Shown here one piece after another: positions 51,072 to 59,991 of a DNA stretch of 64,000 nucleotides. A program made the translations under genes and the position numbers. The DNA is from Clostridium_AW malenominatum (GTDB lineage: Bacteria > Bacillota > Clostridia > Clostridiales > Clostridiaceae), in contig NZ_BAAACF010000003.1 of NCBI RefSeq assembly GCF_039521365.1, forward strand, positions 446,267 to 510,266, read 5' to 3'. Below the pieces are notes generated by a model. That model did no database searches. It saw only the letters and a list, made by a program, of their open reading frames with translations, and had not been told where the DNA came from. Positions within the stretch are counted from its first letter, which is position 1, and the number at the start of each line of letters is the position of its first letter.

Positions 51072-51314
51072 ATGAAATCAACAGGAGTTGTAAGAAGAGT
51101 AGATGAACTTGGTAGAATAGTAATACCTATAGAATTAAGAAGGACGCTTGATATTGCAGAAAAGGATGCTTTAGAAATTTACGTAGATGGCGAACAAATC
51201 ATATTAAAAAAATATGAGCCAGCTTGTATTTTCTGTGGTGATGCAAGAGACGTTATTAACTATAAAGGAAAAAATATCTGCAAAAATTGCTTGCAAGAAT
51301 TAAAAGCAGATTAA
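51072..51314 (+). CDS. AbrB-family transition-state regulator with zinc-ribbon tail
   Basis: An 80-aa DNA-binding protein. The N-terminal swapped-hairpin domain reads STGVVRRVDELGRIVIPIEL, the AbrB/SpoVT signature. The short C-terminal part has CIFCGDA and CKNC, a CxxC pair as in clostridial AbrB versions, lacking in B. subtilis AbrB. Located between the transaldolase and the rsmI block, where abrB lies in Bacillus. It presumably controls onset of sporulation and secondary functions. Confidence 0.93.
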   Translation: MKSTGVVRRVDELGRIVIPIELRRTLDIAEKDALEIYVDGEQIILKKYEPACIFCGDARDVINYKGKNICKNCLQELKAD

Positions 51315-51334
51315 TATATTTTCACTCTATCCCC

Positions 51335-51366
51335 CCCACATGAGTCATCATGTGGGTCTTTTTTAT
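51335..51366 (+). terminator. Terminator after the AbrB-type gene
   Basis: CCCACATGA / TCATGTGGG with a 4-base loop and a TCTTTTTT tail. Confidence 0.92.
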
Positions 51367-51410
51367 AATGAAAAGGAGCTTTAACCTTTAAGTTAAAACT
51401 CCTTAATTTC

Positions 51411-52505
51411 CTATCTCACTCTTCTTGCGCCACTATAATCGCTTCTAGTTAATGGTGATATCTTTATAACATCTCCTGTTCTCGGTGCATGTATATAAGC
51501 ATTATTTCCTACATAAATACCCACGTGATGAGCAGGATATCCAAAGAAAACTAAATCTCCCGGTTGAAGATCTCCCCTAGCTATAGGTGTACCAAAATTC
51601 TGTTGGTCTTGTGAAACTCTTGGTATAGTTACTCCAAAATGATTAAATACATATCTTGTAAATCCTGAACAATCAAAAGTTTTAGGACCATTTCCTCCCC
51701 ATTGATAAGGTGTACCTAAAAAGTTTGAAGCATAGGCTACAATACTATTTGAAGATATGGGTGATGACCCCCTAGATGGAGTGTATTTTGGTGTATTGTT
51801 TCTAATAGCATTAATCTCCGCCTTGGCAGCATCTATTATTCTTTGAGATTCTTTTATATTTGATGAATACATTCTTTCTTGTCTATTTAATTCCGCTAAT
51901 AGCTTGTCCTGCACTGACTTTTTGGAATCTATATCCGCTAACTTCTTTTCATTATCTGCTTTAAGCGCTAATAATTTATCATTTTCAATTCTCAACACTT
52001 CTTTTTTCTTTTCAATAGCTAATTTTTTTTCATTAAGCTCTGCTATTATTTTCTTGTCTAATTCCATTATCTTTTTTATTGAATCAGCCCTTGATATAAA
52101 ATCACTTATTCCTTCTGATTCTAAAAGCATTTCAAGATAGCTTCCTACTCCACTTATATACATTGCCCTAACTCTTTTGTCAAAAAGCTCTTGCTCTGCT
52201 ACAATATCTTTTTCTGCCTGCTCTATTTCTTTCTCTACTATCTTTATTTCTTTTTCAGTATCTGATATCTTCTTTTTTGTATCGTCAATTTTCCTTAATA
52301 ATCCTTCTATTTCATTATCTAATTTTGATAGTTCCACTTCTATATCTTCTTGCTTATTTTGAACATCTTGTAAAGACTTTCTATTTTCTTCTATTTTTTG
52401 TTGCTGATTTTTAATTTTATCAGTCAACGGTTCTGCTAAAACTGGTGCACTTAATGTACCCACTAAGACACAAGCCGTTATAACAGATACTAATTTTTTA
52501 TTCAC
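51411..52505 (-). CDS. Secreted coiled-coil NlpC/P60 cell-wall endopeptidase
   Basis: The 364-aa protein starts at GTG 52505 after GGGGGGTG. A signal peptide (KKLVSVITACVLVGTLSAPVLAEP) is followed by a long Lys/Glu coiled coil (about residues 25–240, including IKKIMELDKKIIAELNEKKL) like CwlO/PcsB. The NlpC/P60 domain has catalytic Cys in FDCSGFTRY, His in HHVGIYVG and a polar His in AYIHAPRTG. It cuts peptide stems of peptidoglycan. CwlO homologues are activated by FtsEX, not seen here. A promoter TTGAGG-N18-TATAAT lies at 52566–52595. Confidence 0.93.
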   Translation of the reverse strand: MNKKLVSVITACVLVGTLSAPVLAEPLTDKIKNQQQKIEENRKSLQDVQNKQEDIEVELSKLDNEIEGLLRKIDDTKKKISDTEKEIKIVEKEIEQAEKDIVAEQELFDKRVRAMYISGVGSYLEMLLESEGISDFISRADSIKKIMELDKKIIAELNEKKLAIEKKKEVLRIENDKLLALKADNEKKLADIDSKKSVQDKLLAELNRQERMYSSNIKESQRIIDAAKAEINAIRNNTPKYTPSRGSSPISSNSIVAYASNFLGTPYQWGGNGPKTFDCSGFTRYVFNHFGVTIPRVSQDQQNFGTPIARGDLQPGDLVFFGYPAHHVGIYVGNNAYIHAPRTGDVIKISPLTRSDYSGARRVR

Positions 52506-52565
52506 TAAGACACCCCCCATAAATCTAACGAATTAAATTTTGTTACTCTTTTGTCACTATTTTAT

Positions 52566-52595
52566 ATTATAACATTATTATACATAAAACCTCAA
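52566..52595 (-). promoter_or_regulatory. Promoter of the NlpC/P60 gene
   Basis: Reverse strand TTGAGG (52590–52595), 18-base spacer, TATAAT (52566–52571), leaving a ~55-base leader. Confidence 0.7.
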
Positions 52596-52612
52596 TGGAA
52601 AAAACATCTAAT

Positions 52613-53461
52613 TTAAGGTATATTAATGGAAAACTTGTATACCTCAGATTTTGATAGTTTTCTATCTCTTGCCGTGTTTTTAATAGCTTCTTTTTTGCTA
52701 AGACCCTCATTAATATATCTAGTTATATGCTCTTCTATAGTTAAGTCTTCCCATTTCTCTTTTTCTTCTTTTTCTATTTCTACTACGCTTTTTCCTTCTA
52801 ATACTAGTACATACTCCCCTTTTGGCGAATTATTTCTATAATGTTCTATACTATAAGTAATAGGTTCTCTTCTTATTTCTTCATGAAGCTTTGTAATTTC
52901 CCTACATAAAGATATTCTACGGTCTCCTAGTTTTTCCTTCAAAAATTCTAAAGTATTTATTAATCTATGAGGTGATTCATAAAATATTAGTGTTTCTTTT
53001 CTTTCTTTTATATCCTCGATTAGCTCTTTTCTCTCCTTATTCCCTCTAGGTATAAATCCTAAAAACATGAACCTAGATGTGTCCATTCCAGAGTAAATCA
53101 ACGCAGTTATGGATGCTGTGGGTCCTGGCAAAACCTCAAATTCTATATCATTTTCTATGCATTTCATAATAATTACACTTCCAGGGTCTGATATTCCTGG
53201 CATTCCTGCATCGCTAACCAAGGCTATATTCTTTCCTTCTCTTAGTATTTGGATTAAATTGATGCTCTTTCCCTGTTCATTATGTTGATGGTAGCTAATT
53301 AACTGCTTTTTTATGTTATAATGATTAGTTAATTTCAAAGTTTGCCTTGTGTCTTCTGCTGCTATCATATCTACAGAGTTTAATACTTCTAAAGCTCTTA
53401 GTGTAATATCCTTCAAGTTACCTATAGGGGTTGGTACAATATATAACTTGCCATTATTCAT
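52613..53461 (-). CDS. rsmI: 16S rRNA (cytidine-2'-O)-methyltransferase
   Basis: RsmI methylates the ribose of C1402 in 16S rRNA. The 282-aa protein starts at 53461 (MNNGKLYIVPTPIGNLKDIT). The tetrapyrrole-methylase fold shows AAEDTRQTLKL, SYHQHNEQ, VSDAGMPGISDPG and LPGPTASITALIYSG. Its first 8 bases overlap the end of trmN6, as in the Bacillus yabB–yabC pair. Confidence 0.95.
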   Translation of the reverse strand: MNNGKLYIVPTPIGNLKDITLRALEVLNSVDMIAAEDTRQTLKLTNHYNIKKQLISYHQHNEQGKSINLIQILREGKNIALVSDAGMPGISDPGSVIIMKCIENDIEFEVLPGPTASITALIYSGMDTSRFMFLGFIPRGNKERKELIEDIKERKETLIFYESPHRLINTLEFLKEKLGDRRISLCREITKLHEEIRREPITYSIEHYRNNSPKGEYVLVLEGKSVVEIEKEEKEKWEDLTIEEHITRYINEGLSKKEAIKNTARDRKLSKSEVYKFSINIP

Positions 53462-54215
53462 TATCATCATCCCTTTTATAATATATTCTATTCATATCTT
53501 CTGTATATTGTCCATTTTCATCATATACATACAATGCAGTATCCCATTTTAAAAATTTACCACCATTTTTCTGCCCTTCAATTAATATTAAATTAGCCCT
53601 CTTCTTTATAGATGGATGAACTATCTTTATTAGCTTAGGTTCAATATTATAACTTCTCATTTCACATATAATATCTGCTATTCTTTCAGGCCTATGAACC
53701 ATGTAAAATCTTCCCTTATCCTTTAACAATATACTGGCTGCTTCCACAACATCCTTTAAAGTGCAACATATTTCATGTCTCGCTATAGAATTTCTATCAT
53801 CTAAATTTATTAAACCACTATCTTTTAACTTATAGGGTGGATTAACCGTTACTACATCAACTTTTCCCAAAGTTTTTATTAAATCTTTATCCTTTAAGTC
53901 TCCATTTACAAAATAAGCCTTATCATTTACATTATTATATCTGGCTGTTCTATTAGCCATTTCTACCATTTCATCTTGTATCTCCACTCCTGTTATTTTA
54001 CTAATAGAGTTTTTAGCCATAATGACAAAAGGTATTATTCCTGTACCGCTACATAGATCCACCACTTCATCCCTTTTCTTTAACTTAGCAAAGTTAGCCA
54101 ATAATACTGCATCCATTCCAAATCTAAATCCCTCTTTTTTCTGTATTACCGAAAATCCATTTATCTGCAAATCCTCTAATGTTTCATCTTCTCTTATAAT
54201 ATCTAATCTATCCAT
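53454..54215 (-). CDS. trmN6: tRNA1(Val) adenine-N6 methyltransferase-like protein
   Basis: A 253-aa SAM-dependent methyltransferase (YfiC/YabB group) with SAM motif DLCSGTGIIPFVIMAK and catalytic NPPY in VVTVNPPYKLKD. YfiC methylates A37 of tRNA1-Val in E. coli; the Firmicute protein is assumed to do similar work. It is coupled to rsmI. Confidence 0.88.
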   Translation of the reverse strand: MDRLDIIREDETLEDLQINGFSVIQKKEGFRFGMDAVLLANFAKLKKRDEVVDLCSGTGIIPFVIMAKNSISKITGVEIQDEMVEMANRTARYNNVNDKAYFVNGDLKDKDLIKTLGKVDVVTVNPPYKLKDSGLINLDDRNSIARHEICCTLKDVVEAASILLKDKGRFYMVHRPERIADIICEMRSYNIEPKLIKIVHPSIKKRANLILIEGQKNGGKFLKWDTALYVYDENGQYTEDMNRIYYKRDDDNE

Positions 54216-54247
54216 AGCTCTTTCCTTTCTTTAAACGTTAAAAAAAA

Positions 54248-54275
54248 GAAACAAATAAAACTTATTTGTTCCATA
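54248..54275 (-). terminator. Weak terminator-like hairpin
   Basis: AACAAATAA / TTATTTGTT with a 3-base loop between the PTS gene and trmN6; on the reverse strand TTTCTTTTTTT follows. Confidence 0.55.
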
Positions 54276-54285
54276 AAAACCTTTA

Positions 54286-54759
54286 TTATAATTTATAGTT
54301 TAATATGATTTCTCCTGATTTTATATTATCACTTATATTATATTCTATTTCCTTTACTTCATCAATATTAGTGATGATAATAGGGGTTATTAAAGAATAT
54401 CCCTTTTCAATAATAAGCTTTCTATCTATTTTAATTACTGGATCTCCCGCTTGCAAAAAATCTCCTTCTTTAGCTAGAGGGGAAAAGCCTTCACCTTCTA
54501 ATCCTACAGTATCAATTCCTATATGTACTAAAATTTCTATTCCATTGTCCAAAACCATCCCAAAAGCATGCTTTGTCTTAAAAATTAAACTAAGCCTACC
54601 CTGTGCCGGAGCAACTACTAAATCATTTATTGGCTCTATAGCTACCCCTTCCCCTAATAACTTACTTGAAAATACTTTGTCTTTTACAATGGATAAATCT
54701 AAAACCTTTCCATCCATAGGAGCAACTAGAGTGTAAGTTTTTCTAAAAAGATTAAACAT
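54286..54759 (-). CDS. Stand-alone PTS glucose-type EIIA domain protein
   Basis: The 157-aa protein starts at 54759 (MFNLFRKTY) after AGGAGGG. EIIA-Glc signatures: VAPMDGKVLDLS, AFGMVLDNGIEILVHIGIDT containing the phosphorylated His, and FLQAGDPVIKID. Stand-alone EIIA proteins serve several permeases lacking their own EIIA, or regulate catabolism. No PTS permease gene is nearby, so the partner is elsewhere. Confidence 0.93.
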   Translation of the reverse strand: MFNLFRKTYTLVAPMDGKVLDLSIVKDKVFSSKLLGEGVAIEPINDLVVAPAQGRLSLIFKTKHAFGMVLDNGIEILVHIGIDTVGLEGEGFSPLAKEGDFLQAGDPVIKIDRKLIIEKGYSLITPIIITNIDEVKEIEYNISDNIKSGEIILNYKL

Positions 54760-54785
54760 ATTACCCTCCTGAAATATAATGGTTA

Positions 54786-54818
54786 TAAAAAAGACCACTT
54801 AATTAAGTGGTCTTTTTA
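54786..54818 (-). terminator. Terminator after the two-cluster ferredoxin gene
   Basis: A perfect 15-bp palindromic stem (AAAAAGACCACTTAA / TTAAGTGGTCTTTTT) immediately follows the ferredoxin stop. Confidence 0.88.
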
Positions 54819-54989
54819 CTATTCAGCGCTAATTGCTCCTACTGGACAAACATTGGCACAGTTTCCACAATCAATACATGAATCAGCATCGATATCGAAC
54901 TGACTATCTCCTTGGCTAATTGCGTTAACTGGGCATTCTGAAGCACATGCTGCACAGCTTATACAAGTATCTGCTATTTTATATGCCAT
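54819..54989 (-). CDS. Clostridial-type 2x[4Fe-4S] ferredoxin
   Basis: A 56-aa electron carrier beginning MAYKIADTC after AGGAGGTG. Both cluster motifs are complete: CISCAACASECP and CIDCGNCANVCP. It is the standard soluble donor for hydrogenases, nitrogenase-type and dehydrogenase reactions in clostridia. Its own terminator follows, so it is probably monocistronic. Confidence 0.97.
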   Translation of the reverse strand: MAYKIADTCISCAACASECPVNAISQGDSQFDIDADSCIDCGNCANVCPVGAISAE

Positions 54990-55073
54990 TGTACATACAC
55001 CTCCTATTAAAATCTTGGACAAGTTATTACGACTTATATTTTACCACGTTTACTTAAATTTTAAAAGTCATAT

Positions 55074-55277
55074 TTATAAAATAGTGTACCCTAAATTCTC
55101 TATAGATTCCATTATCTGCTCTAAGGATACGAAATAATCATCATATACTACACTTACTTCCCCTTTTTCAGAATTAATTTGACAAGCTATTATACCTTCA
55201 TTATTAGATATTGCATTTCTAACTCTACTAATATCAGTTGTATTTTTCATATTAAATACCTTTATAACAGATTTCAT
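55074..55277 (-). CDS. HMA-fold small protein lacking the CxxC metal motif
   Basis: A 67-aa protein with the beta-alpha-beta-beta-alpha-beta order of heavy-metal-associated domains (VIKVFNMKN, EGIIACQINSEKGEVSVVYDD, SIENLGYTI). The usual GMxCxxC loop reads FNMKNTTDIS and has no cysteine, so copper binding of the CopZ type is improbable. It lies 9 bases after ricT and may belong to that operon. Confidence 0.8.
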   Translation of the reverse strand: MKSVIKVFNMKNTTDISRVRNAISNNEGIIACQINSEKGEVSVVYDDYFVSLEQIMESIENLGYTIL

Positions 55278-55286
55278 AGCTTCCTC

Positions 55287-56192
55287 CTAGTTTTCTTTAA
55301 ATAATTCCTTAATCATAACTGCATCTTCTTCATCAACTTCAATTTTTATGTCATCATCAGTTATTGTGCCTTCATATGATCCTGAAATTAAGGTTAATTC
55401 TTCAATAGGTACTTCTTGAATAAATTCCTCTCCGTTTAATGGCTTTATTTTAACTTTAACGCTTTCCTTAACTGCACTATTATATATAACTTCTCCATCT
55501 CCATAACTACTGCTTATAATAGAGCCAACTCTTGGCAATCTTTTTCTTATATCTTCATAAGTATCTTGTTCAAAATTTAAACAACACATAAGACGTCCAC
55601 AAATACCTGAAATTTTAGTTGGGTTTAAAGATAGGTTTTGCTCTTTGGCCATTTTTATAGACACGGGAGCAAAGTCTCCCAGATATGTAGAACAGCACAT
55701 AGCTCTTCCACAAGGACCAAGTCCTCCTACCATTTTTGCTTCATCTCTTACACCAATTTGCCTAAGCTCAATTCTTGTTCTAAATATTGCCGCTAAATCT
55801 TTTACAAGCTCTCTAAAGTCTACTCTTCCATCGGCAGTAAAATAAAATATAACCTTATTGTTATCAAAAGTATATTCTACATCTATAAGCTTCATCTGTA
55901 GATTATGCTGTTGTATTTTTTCTAAACATACATTAAAAGCTTCTTCTTCTCTATTCTTATTATCATAGTGTCTTTTATCATCTTCTTCTGTAGAAACCCT
56001 TATAACGCTTTTTAACGGAGCAACTATATCATTATCATTTACTTCCTTAGGTCCTATGACACATTGTCCGAATTCCACACCTCTAACAGTCTCAACTATA
56101 ACATTATTACCTTTATTTATTTCTAAGTCTCCTGGAGAAAAATAATATATCTTTCCAGCCTTTTTAAATCTAACTCCTACCACTTTTACCAT
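55287..56192 (-). CDS. ricT: PSP1-domain protein RicT (YaaT)
   Basis: The 301-aa protein belongs to the RicA-RicF-RicT complex that guides RNase Y processing and sporulation in Bacillus and carries [4Fe-4S] clusters. Cys-rich motifs are CGRAMCCSTYLGDF and SGICGRLMCCLNFE. The N-terminal half shows GKIYYFSPGDLEINKGNNVI. It follows holB by 7 bases, the same order as in B. subtilis. Confidence 0.94.
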   Translation of the reverse strand: MVKVVGVRFKKAGKIYYFSPGDLEINKGNNVIVETVRGVEFGQCVIGPKEVNDNDIVAPLKSVIRVSTEEDDKRHYDNKNREEEAFNVCLEKIQQHNLQMKLIDVEYTFDNNKVIFYFTADGRVDFRELVKDLAAIFRTRIELRQIGVRDEAKMVGGLGPCGRAMCCSTYLGDFAPVSIKMAKEQNLSLNPTKISGICGRLMCCLNFEQDTYEDIRKRLPRVGSIISSSYGDGEVIYNSAVKESVKVKIKPLNGEEFIQEVPIEELTLISGSYEGTITDDDIKIEVDEEDAVMIKELFKEN

Positions 56193-56199
56193 ATTGTTT

Positions 56200-57135
56200 T
56201 TATACCTCCTGCATCTTCAGCAACATTGTGTCAAAAACTAAAGATGTATTTACATTGCTCTCTAATTTTTCTCTAGTATTCTTTATTATTTCCATAATAT
56301 CACCCAGTTGAGTAAAAGAAAATATTTCTGATAATCTCTTAATATCCTCTATTTTATCAATATTAATTATTAAAGAATTCTTACCTGTCTCTTTATATAT
56401 CATAACATCTCGAATATAGGAAAGAAACCAAGTTAAAGTTTCCTTCCACATACCTTTATGCTTAGTAAAATTTTCTTCAAACTTTAGTATATCTAAATCA
56501 CGATTTCTTAGGTTAGCCAAAATATATAATACATTGTCTCTTACCTCTTTTAGCGTTGAATTTTTTATATATTCTTCTGCTTTGCCTGGGACACAATCAC
56601 TGATTATAGATATCATATTTACTTCATCTTCGCTCAAATCAGAATACTTTTCAGTTAAAAATTTGTGCATTTCTTCTTTGCTTAAGTGGTTAAGCTTATA
56701 TATTTGACACCTGGATTTAATTGTATCTAATATATTTTCAGTCTCTTCACAGAGCATTATCATAAAAACTCCTTTAGGTGGTTCCTCTAGAGTTTTTAAA
56801 AATGAGTTTTGAGCCTGAGCCGTCATAAGCTCAGCATTGTAAATAATTATTACTTTTTTATCTCCTTCAAAAGGCTTATTATTTATCTCTTCAATAACGC
56901 CTCTTATTTCATCTACACCAATGGATTTTTTGTTTTTACCTACTTTGCATTCTATAATATCAACGTATTCTTTATTTTCCTCTTTACCTAGTAGCAAACA
57001 GGCTGTTGCTTTAGCAATTAAACTTTTTCCTATACCATCTTCCCCACATATGAGATATGCATGGGCAAACCTACCGCTACTTATAGACTTAACTATTTGA
57101 TTTTTAATATGAGTATGACCGATTATGCCATCCAA
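56200..57135 (-). CDS. holB: DNA polymerase III delta' subunit
   Basis: A 311-aa clamp-loader subunit. AAA+ features: the P-loop GEDGIGKS near residue 33, sensor/walker-B-like NAELMTAQAQNSFLKTLEEPP, and RCQIYKLNHLS. The usual zinc-binding cysteine group of gamma/delta' is reduced. It loads the sliding clamp on DNA. It sits between darA and ricT, as in other Firmicutes. Confidence 0.94.
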   Translation of the reverse strand: MDGIIGHTHIKNQIVKSISSGRFAHAYLICGEDGIGKSLIAKATACLLLGKEENKEYVDIIECKVGKNKKSIGVDEIRGVIEEINNKPFEGDKKVIIIYNAELMTAQAQNSFLKTLEEPPKGVFMIMLCEETENILDTIKSRCQIYKLNHLSKEEMHKFLTEKYSDLSEDEVNMISIISDCVPGKAEEYIKNSTLKEVRDNVLYILANLRNRDLDILKFEENFTKHKGMWKETLTWFLSYIRDVMIYKETGKNSLIINIDKIEDIKRLSEIFSFTQLGDIMEIIKNTREKLESNVNTSLVFDTMLLKMQEV

Positions 57136-57149
57136 TGGTTAATCCTCCA

Positions 57150-57479
57150 TTATATTTTAACAAATTTATCTACATCTATTACAAATATAGTAGCTCCCCC
57201 TACCTTTACTTCTATAGGGTAAGGAACATATACCCCAGTAGATCCTGCCACTGGTGAAGGTGCTGTCATAATTTGATTTCTAGTTTTACATACCTCTTCA
57301 ATTTGCCCTATTACCTCATCTATCTTATCCTCTTCTACTCCTATCATAAGTGTAGTGTTACCTGATTTTAAAAATCCACCTGTAGTTGCCAGTTTTGTAA
57401 CTCTAAAGTTCTTTTCTGTCAACAAATCTATTAAATCATTTGCGTCATCATCTTGAACAACTGCAATTATAAGTTTCAT
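57150..57479 (-). CDS. darA: Cyclic-di-AMP receptor (PII-like, YaaQ)
   Basis: The 109-aa protein starts at 57479 (MKLIIAVVQDDDANDL) after AGGAGG. The PII-like fold and the c-di-AMP loop are visible (VTKLATTGGFLKSGNTTLM; NQIMTAPSPVAGSTGVYVPYP). DarA binds cyclic di-AMP; its downstream target is unknown. Next to tmk and holB as in Bacillus and Staphylococcus. Confidence 0.95.
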   Translation of the reverse strand: MKLIIAVVQDDDANDLIDLLTEKNFRVTKLATTGGFLKSGNTTLMIGVEEDKIDEVIGQIEEVCKTRNQIMTAPSPVAGSTGVYVPYPIEVKVGGATIFVIDVDKFVKI

Positions 57480-57526
57480 AAAACACAACCTCCTAATAAT
57501 AATATACATTTATATTTTATCATAAA

Positions 57527-58204
57527 TTAAAAGCTTTTAGTTACTGCATTATATATTTCTTCATGTATTTCATCAATAGTCTTAATTTTTTTATCTTTTA
57601 TACAATCAATTTTATACCAATTATACTTATTGGCAATTTCGCAAGCATTATTATAGGAGTAAGTTAAATACTCTTCATCCTTTTCATGTATATCTTTTTC
57701 TTTTTCCCCAGTAAATTTATTATTTCTATTCATCATTAATTCTCTACTATATTGAGGAGGCATATCTAAAAAAATTACTTTATGTGGTATAGGAAGTCCC
57801 ATTAATTTAAATTCTAATTCCCATAGCCAATCCAAGTATTTATGCTTTTCTTCTTTATCTGTTATTTTAGCTCCTTGATGAACCATATTTGAAGTAGTAT
57901 ATCTATCAGCAAGTATTATTCCTCCGCTATTATAAAAGCTTTCCCATTCTTTCTTATAGGATGCATATCTATCTACTGCATAAAAAGTAGACGCAGCATA
58001 TGGATTTACATCCTCTGCTTTATCTCCGAATTCACCCTTTAAATACATCTTTATTAAAGCCGAAGAATCACTATTATAATTGGGATATTCTATCTTCATA
58101 GTATTATATTTTTCTTTGATTAATCTTTCATAAAGTTTTTTAGTTTGAGTAGCTTTCCCGCTACCATCACAAGCTTCCAATACAATTAACTTTCCCTTTT
58201 CCAT
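57527..58204 (-). CDS. tmk: Thymidylate kinase
   Basis: A 225-aa P-loop kinase making dTDP from dTMP. The P-loop reads EACDGSGKATQTKKL, with Ala instead of the usual first Thr of GKTT, which I recall as a clostridial variant. The DRY-type loop is in ILADRYTTSNMVHQG and the LID region in RNNKFTGEKEKDIHE. It heads the tmk–darA–holB–ricT run. Confidence 0.93.
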   Translation of the reverse strand: MEKGKLIVLEACDGSGKATQTKKLYERLIKEKYNTMKIEYPNYNSDSSALIKMYLKGEFGDKAEDVNPYAASTFYAVDRYASYKKEWESFYNSGGIILADRYTTSNMVHQGAKITDKEEKHKYLDWLWELEFKLMGLPIPHKVIFLDMPPQYSRELMMNRNNKFTGEKEKDIHEKDEEYLTYSYNNACEIANKYNWYKIDCIKDKKIKTIDEIHEEIYNAVTKSF

Positions 58205-58222
58205 ATCATAACCTCTTCCATG

Positions 58223-59653
58223 TTAGTTATTTGTAATTACAATTATCTCATCTTCATGTAGTCCTATAATATCCAATCCTTGTTTTTTATAATATTTTAT
58301 CATATTTATTACTTCTTTATCTATTACTTCTCCCATCATAATTAACGGAACCCCTGGTGGATAAGGAGTTATATTTTCTCCGCATATTTGCCCTTCCCCC
58401 TGCCACAACTTTATTTTTTTCTTCTTCATATTTAGAGCTTCATGTGGGGAAATAGCTCCTTTAGGAGATGTATATTTTATTAAATCTACGTTATCACCTT
58501 TAAATCTTTCTAAATTACATTCCATCAAAACTTTATAAAGGTATTCAAATTCTTCTTCTTTATTAAAAGGTGAAAATATCAGCACCACATTAAAAGTATC
58601 ACTCATTTCACACTGTATCTTATTTTCCCTTAGATAATCTAAAAATAGATTTGAATTATATCCTTTTTCTAAATTGATTATGTATCTTGAAGTATCTAAA
58701 TTATAATTTTTATATCTTTTTCTTACATAACTTTCATCTAAAATTCTTATTCCTTTTATTTCATTAATTTTAGCTCTATATTTTTCTATGATTTCTAGTA
58801 GCCTACTGTAGCTTTCTTCCCCAAACTCACTTAAATAATACCTAGCGTAATCCATGGAACATAAAAATAAATAAGAGGGACTTGTACTAGAAAAAGAGCT
58901 AAAGTAAAAGTCTACCTTTTCTATATCTTCTTCTCTATTAACATGTAAAAATGCCGTTTGTGTAAAACTTGGTAAAGTTTTATGAGAACTTACTACAACC
59001 ATATCAGCTCCTAAGTTTACTGCACTTTTAGGTAGCTTAGAGTTTATACCAAAATGAGCTCCATGAGCAGAATCTATTAAAATCTTCATATTATTATCTT
59101 TGGCTTCCTTTATAATTGCTTCTAGAGGACAACAAACACCATAGTAGTTTGGATAGGTTATTATTATTCCCTTTGCATCTTTATTTTGTTGTAAACACTG
59201 AAAAAAATGCTCCATATCTACGGAAAAAGGAGCATTAACTTCAGTATCTATTATATTTTCAACAAAAATTGGCCTTAACTTTCTCATTATAATACCATTA
59301 AATATGGATCTATGGCAATTTCTATCTACTATAACCTTGTCTCCTTCCTCAAAGGAAGAAAAAATCATTATCATATTGCCACTAGTGCTTCCATTCACTA
59401 AGAAATACGACTTTTTACTACCATATAGACTGGCTAAAAGATCCTCAGATTCTTTTATTATACCTTCAGCTTTATGAAGATTATCAACACCATTAACTTC
59501 GGTGATATCAAAATAAATCAATTTATCTATAAATTCTCGTCCTTCTATAGTAGCAAAAAAACCTTCTCCTCTTTTATGGCCTGGCATTGTAAAGTTTATA
59601 TTTTTTTCATTAACGTATTTTAAAACCCCTTCTATAAGTGGTAGTTTTGACAC
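58223..59653 (-). CDS. Orn/Lys/Arg decarboxylase-family PLP enzyme (YaaO-like)
   Basis: A 476-aa fold-type I enzyme. PLP Lys is in VVVSSHKTLPSFTQTA, with DSAHGAHFG and FLVNGSTSGNMIMI upstream. The C-terminal decarboxylase domain shows PYPPGVPLIMMGEV. YaaO-like proteins lack the large N-terminal wing domain of the inducible decarboxylases. The substrate (Arg, Lys or Orn) cannot be told from motifs. It begins inside the gin-like gene, 22 bases overlapping. Confidence 0.9.
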   Translation of the reverse strand: MSKLPLIEGVLKYVNEKNINFTMPGHKRGEGFFATIEGREFIDKLIYFDITEVNGVDNLHKAEGIIKESEDLLASLYGSKKSYFLVNGSTSGNMIMIFSSFEEGDKVIVDRNCHRSIFNGIIMRKLRPIFVENIIDTEVNAPFSVDMEHFFQCLQQNKDAKGIIITYPNYYGVCCPLEAIIKEAKDNNMKILIDSAHGAHFGINSKLPKSAVNLGADMVVVSSHKTLPSFTQTAFLHVNREEDIEKVDFYFSSFSSTSPSYLFLCSMDYARYYLSEFGEESYSRLLEIIEKYRAKINEIKGIRILDESYVRKRYKNYNLDTSRYIINLEKGYNSNLFLDYLRENKIQCEMSDTFNVVLIFSPFNKEEEFEYLYKVLMECNLERFKGDNVDLIKYTSPKGAISPHEALNMKKKKIKLWQGEGQICGENITPYPPGVPLIMMGEVIDKEVINMIKYYKKQGLDIIGLHEDEIIVITNN

Positions 59654-59844
59654 CTATTATCCTCTCCTCTTATCATTGGATAAGTTAAATACTTTTTTAT
59701 ACAATTTTTATAATATAGATAAAAGTCTGTATCCATTCTCACATTTATTATTTTATCTTCACAATTTGAGCATATAGCTTTTCCATTTACTATTATACCA
59801 CGGTTTAGAGGCTTACCACATATAATGCAGCATTGTCTTTTCAT
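59632..59844 (-). CDS. csfB: Gin-like anti-sigma-G factor (CsfB)
   Basis: A 70-aa protein with CIICGKP near residue 6 and CSNCEDKI near residue 31, the zinc site of Gin, followed by a helical tail containing YYKNCIKKYL. Gin restrains sigma-G (and sigma-E) until engulfment in Bacillus. Its location directly upstream of the YaaO-like gene matches the csfB–xpaC–yaaO–tmk region. Its last 22 bases overlap the decarboxylase start. Confidence 0.82.
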   Translation of the reverse strand: MKRQCCIICGKPLNRGIIVNGKAICSNCEDKIINVRMDTDFYLYYKNCIKKYLTYPMIRGEDNRCQNYHL

Positions 59845-59991
59845 AAACTTCCTCCTTAAAATTTCTACAGCTAAATTTTTGCCTCTTACTATATATTTTA
59901 TTCAATATGTTATATAAAATTATTTTCCTATATAAATATAAAATTTAAACTTTGGTTATAATAATAAAAACTTTGATATGGAGATGGTAAG

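Noticed and set aside
52177..52362. Ser/Phe-rich forward frames over the coiled-coil gene
   Set aside because: Shadow of the Lys/Glu coiled coil of the NlpC/P60 protein; no ribosome site.
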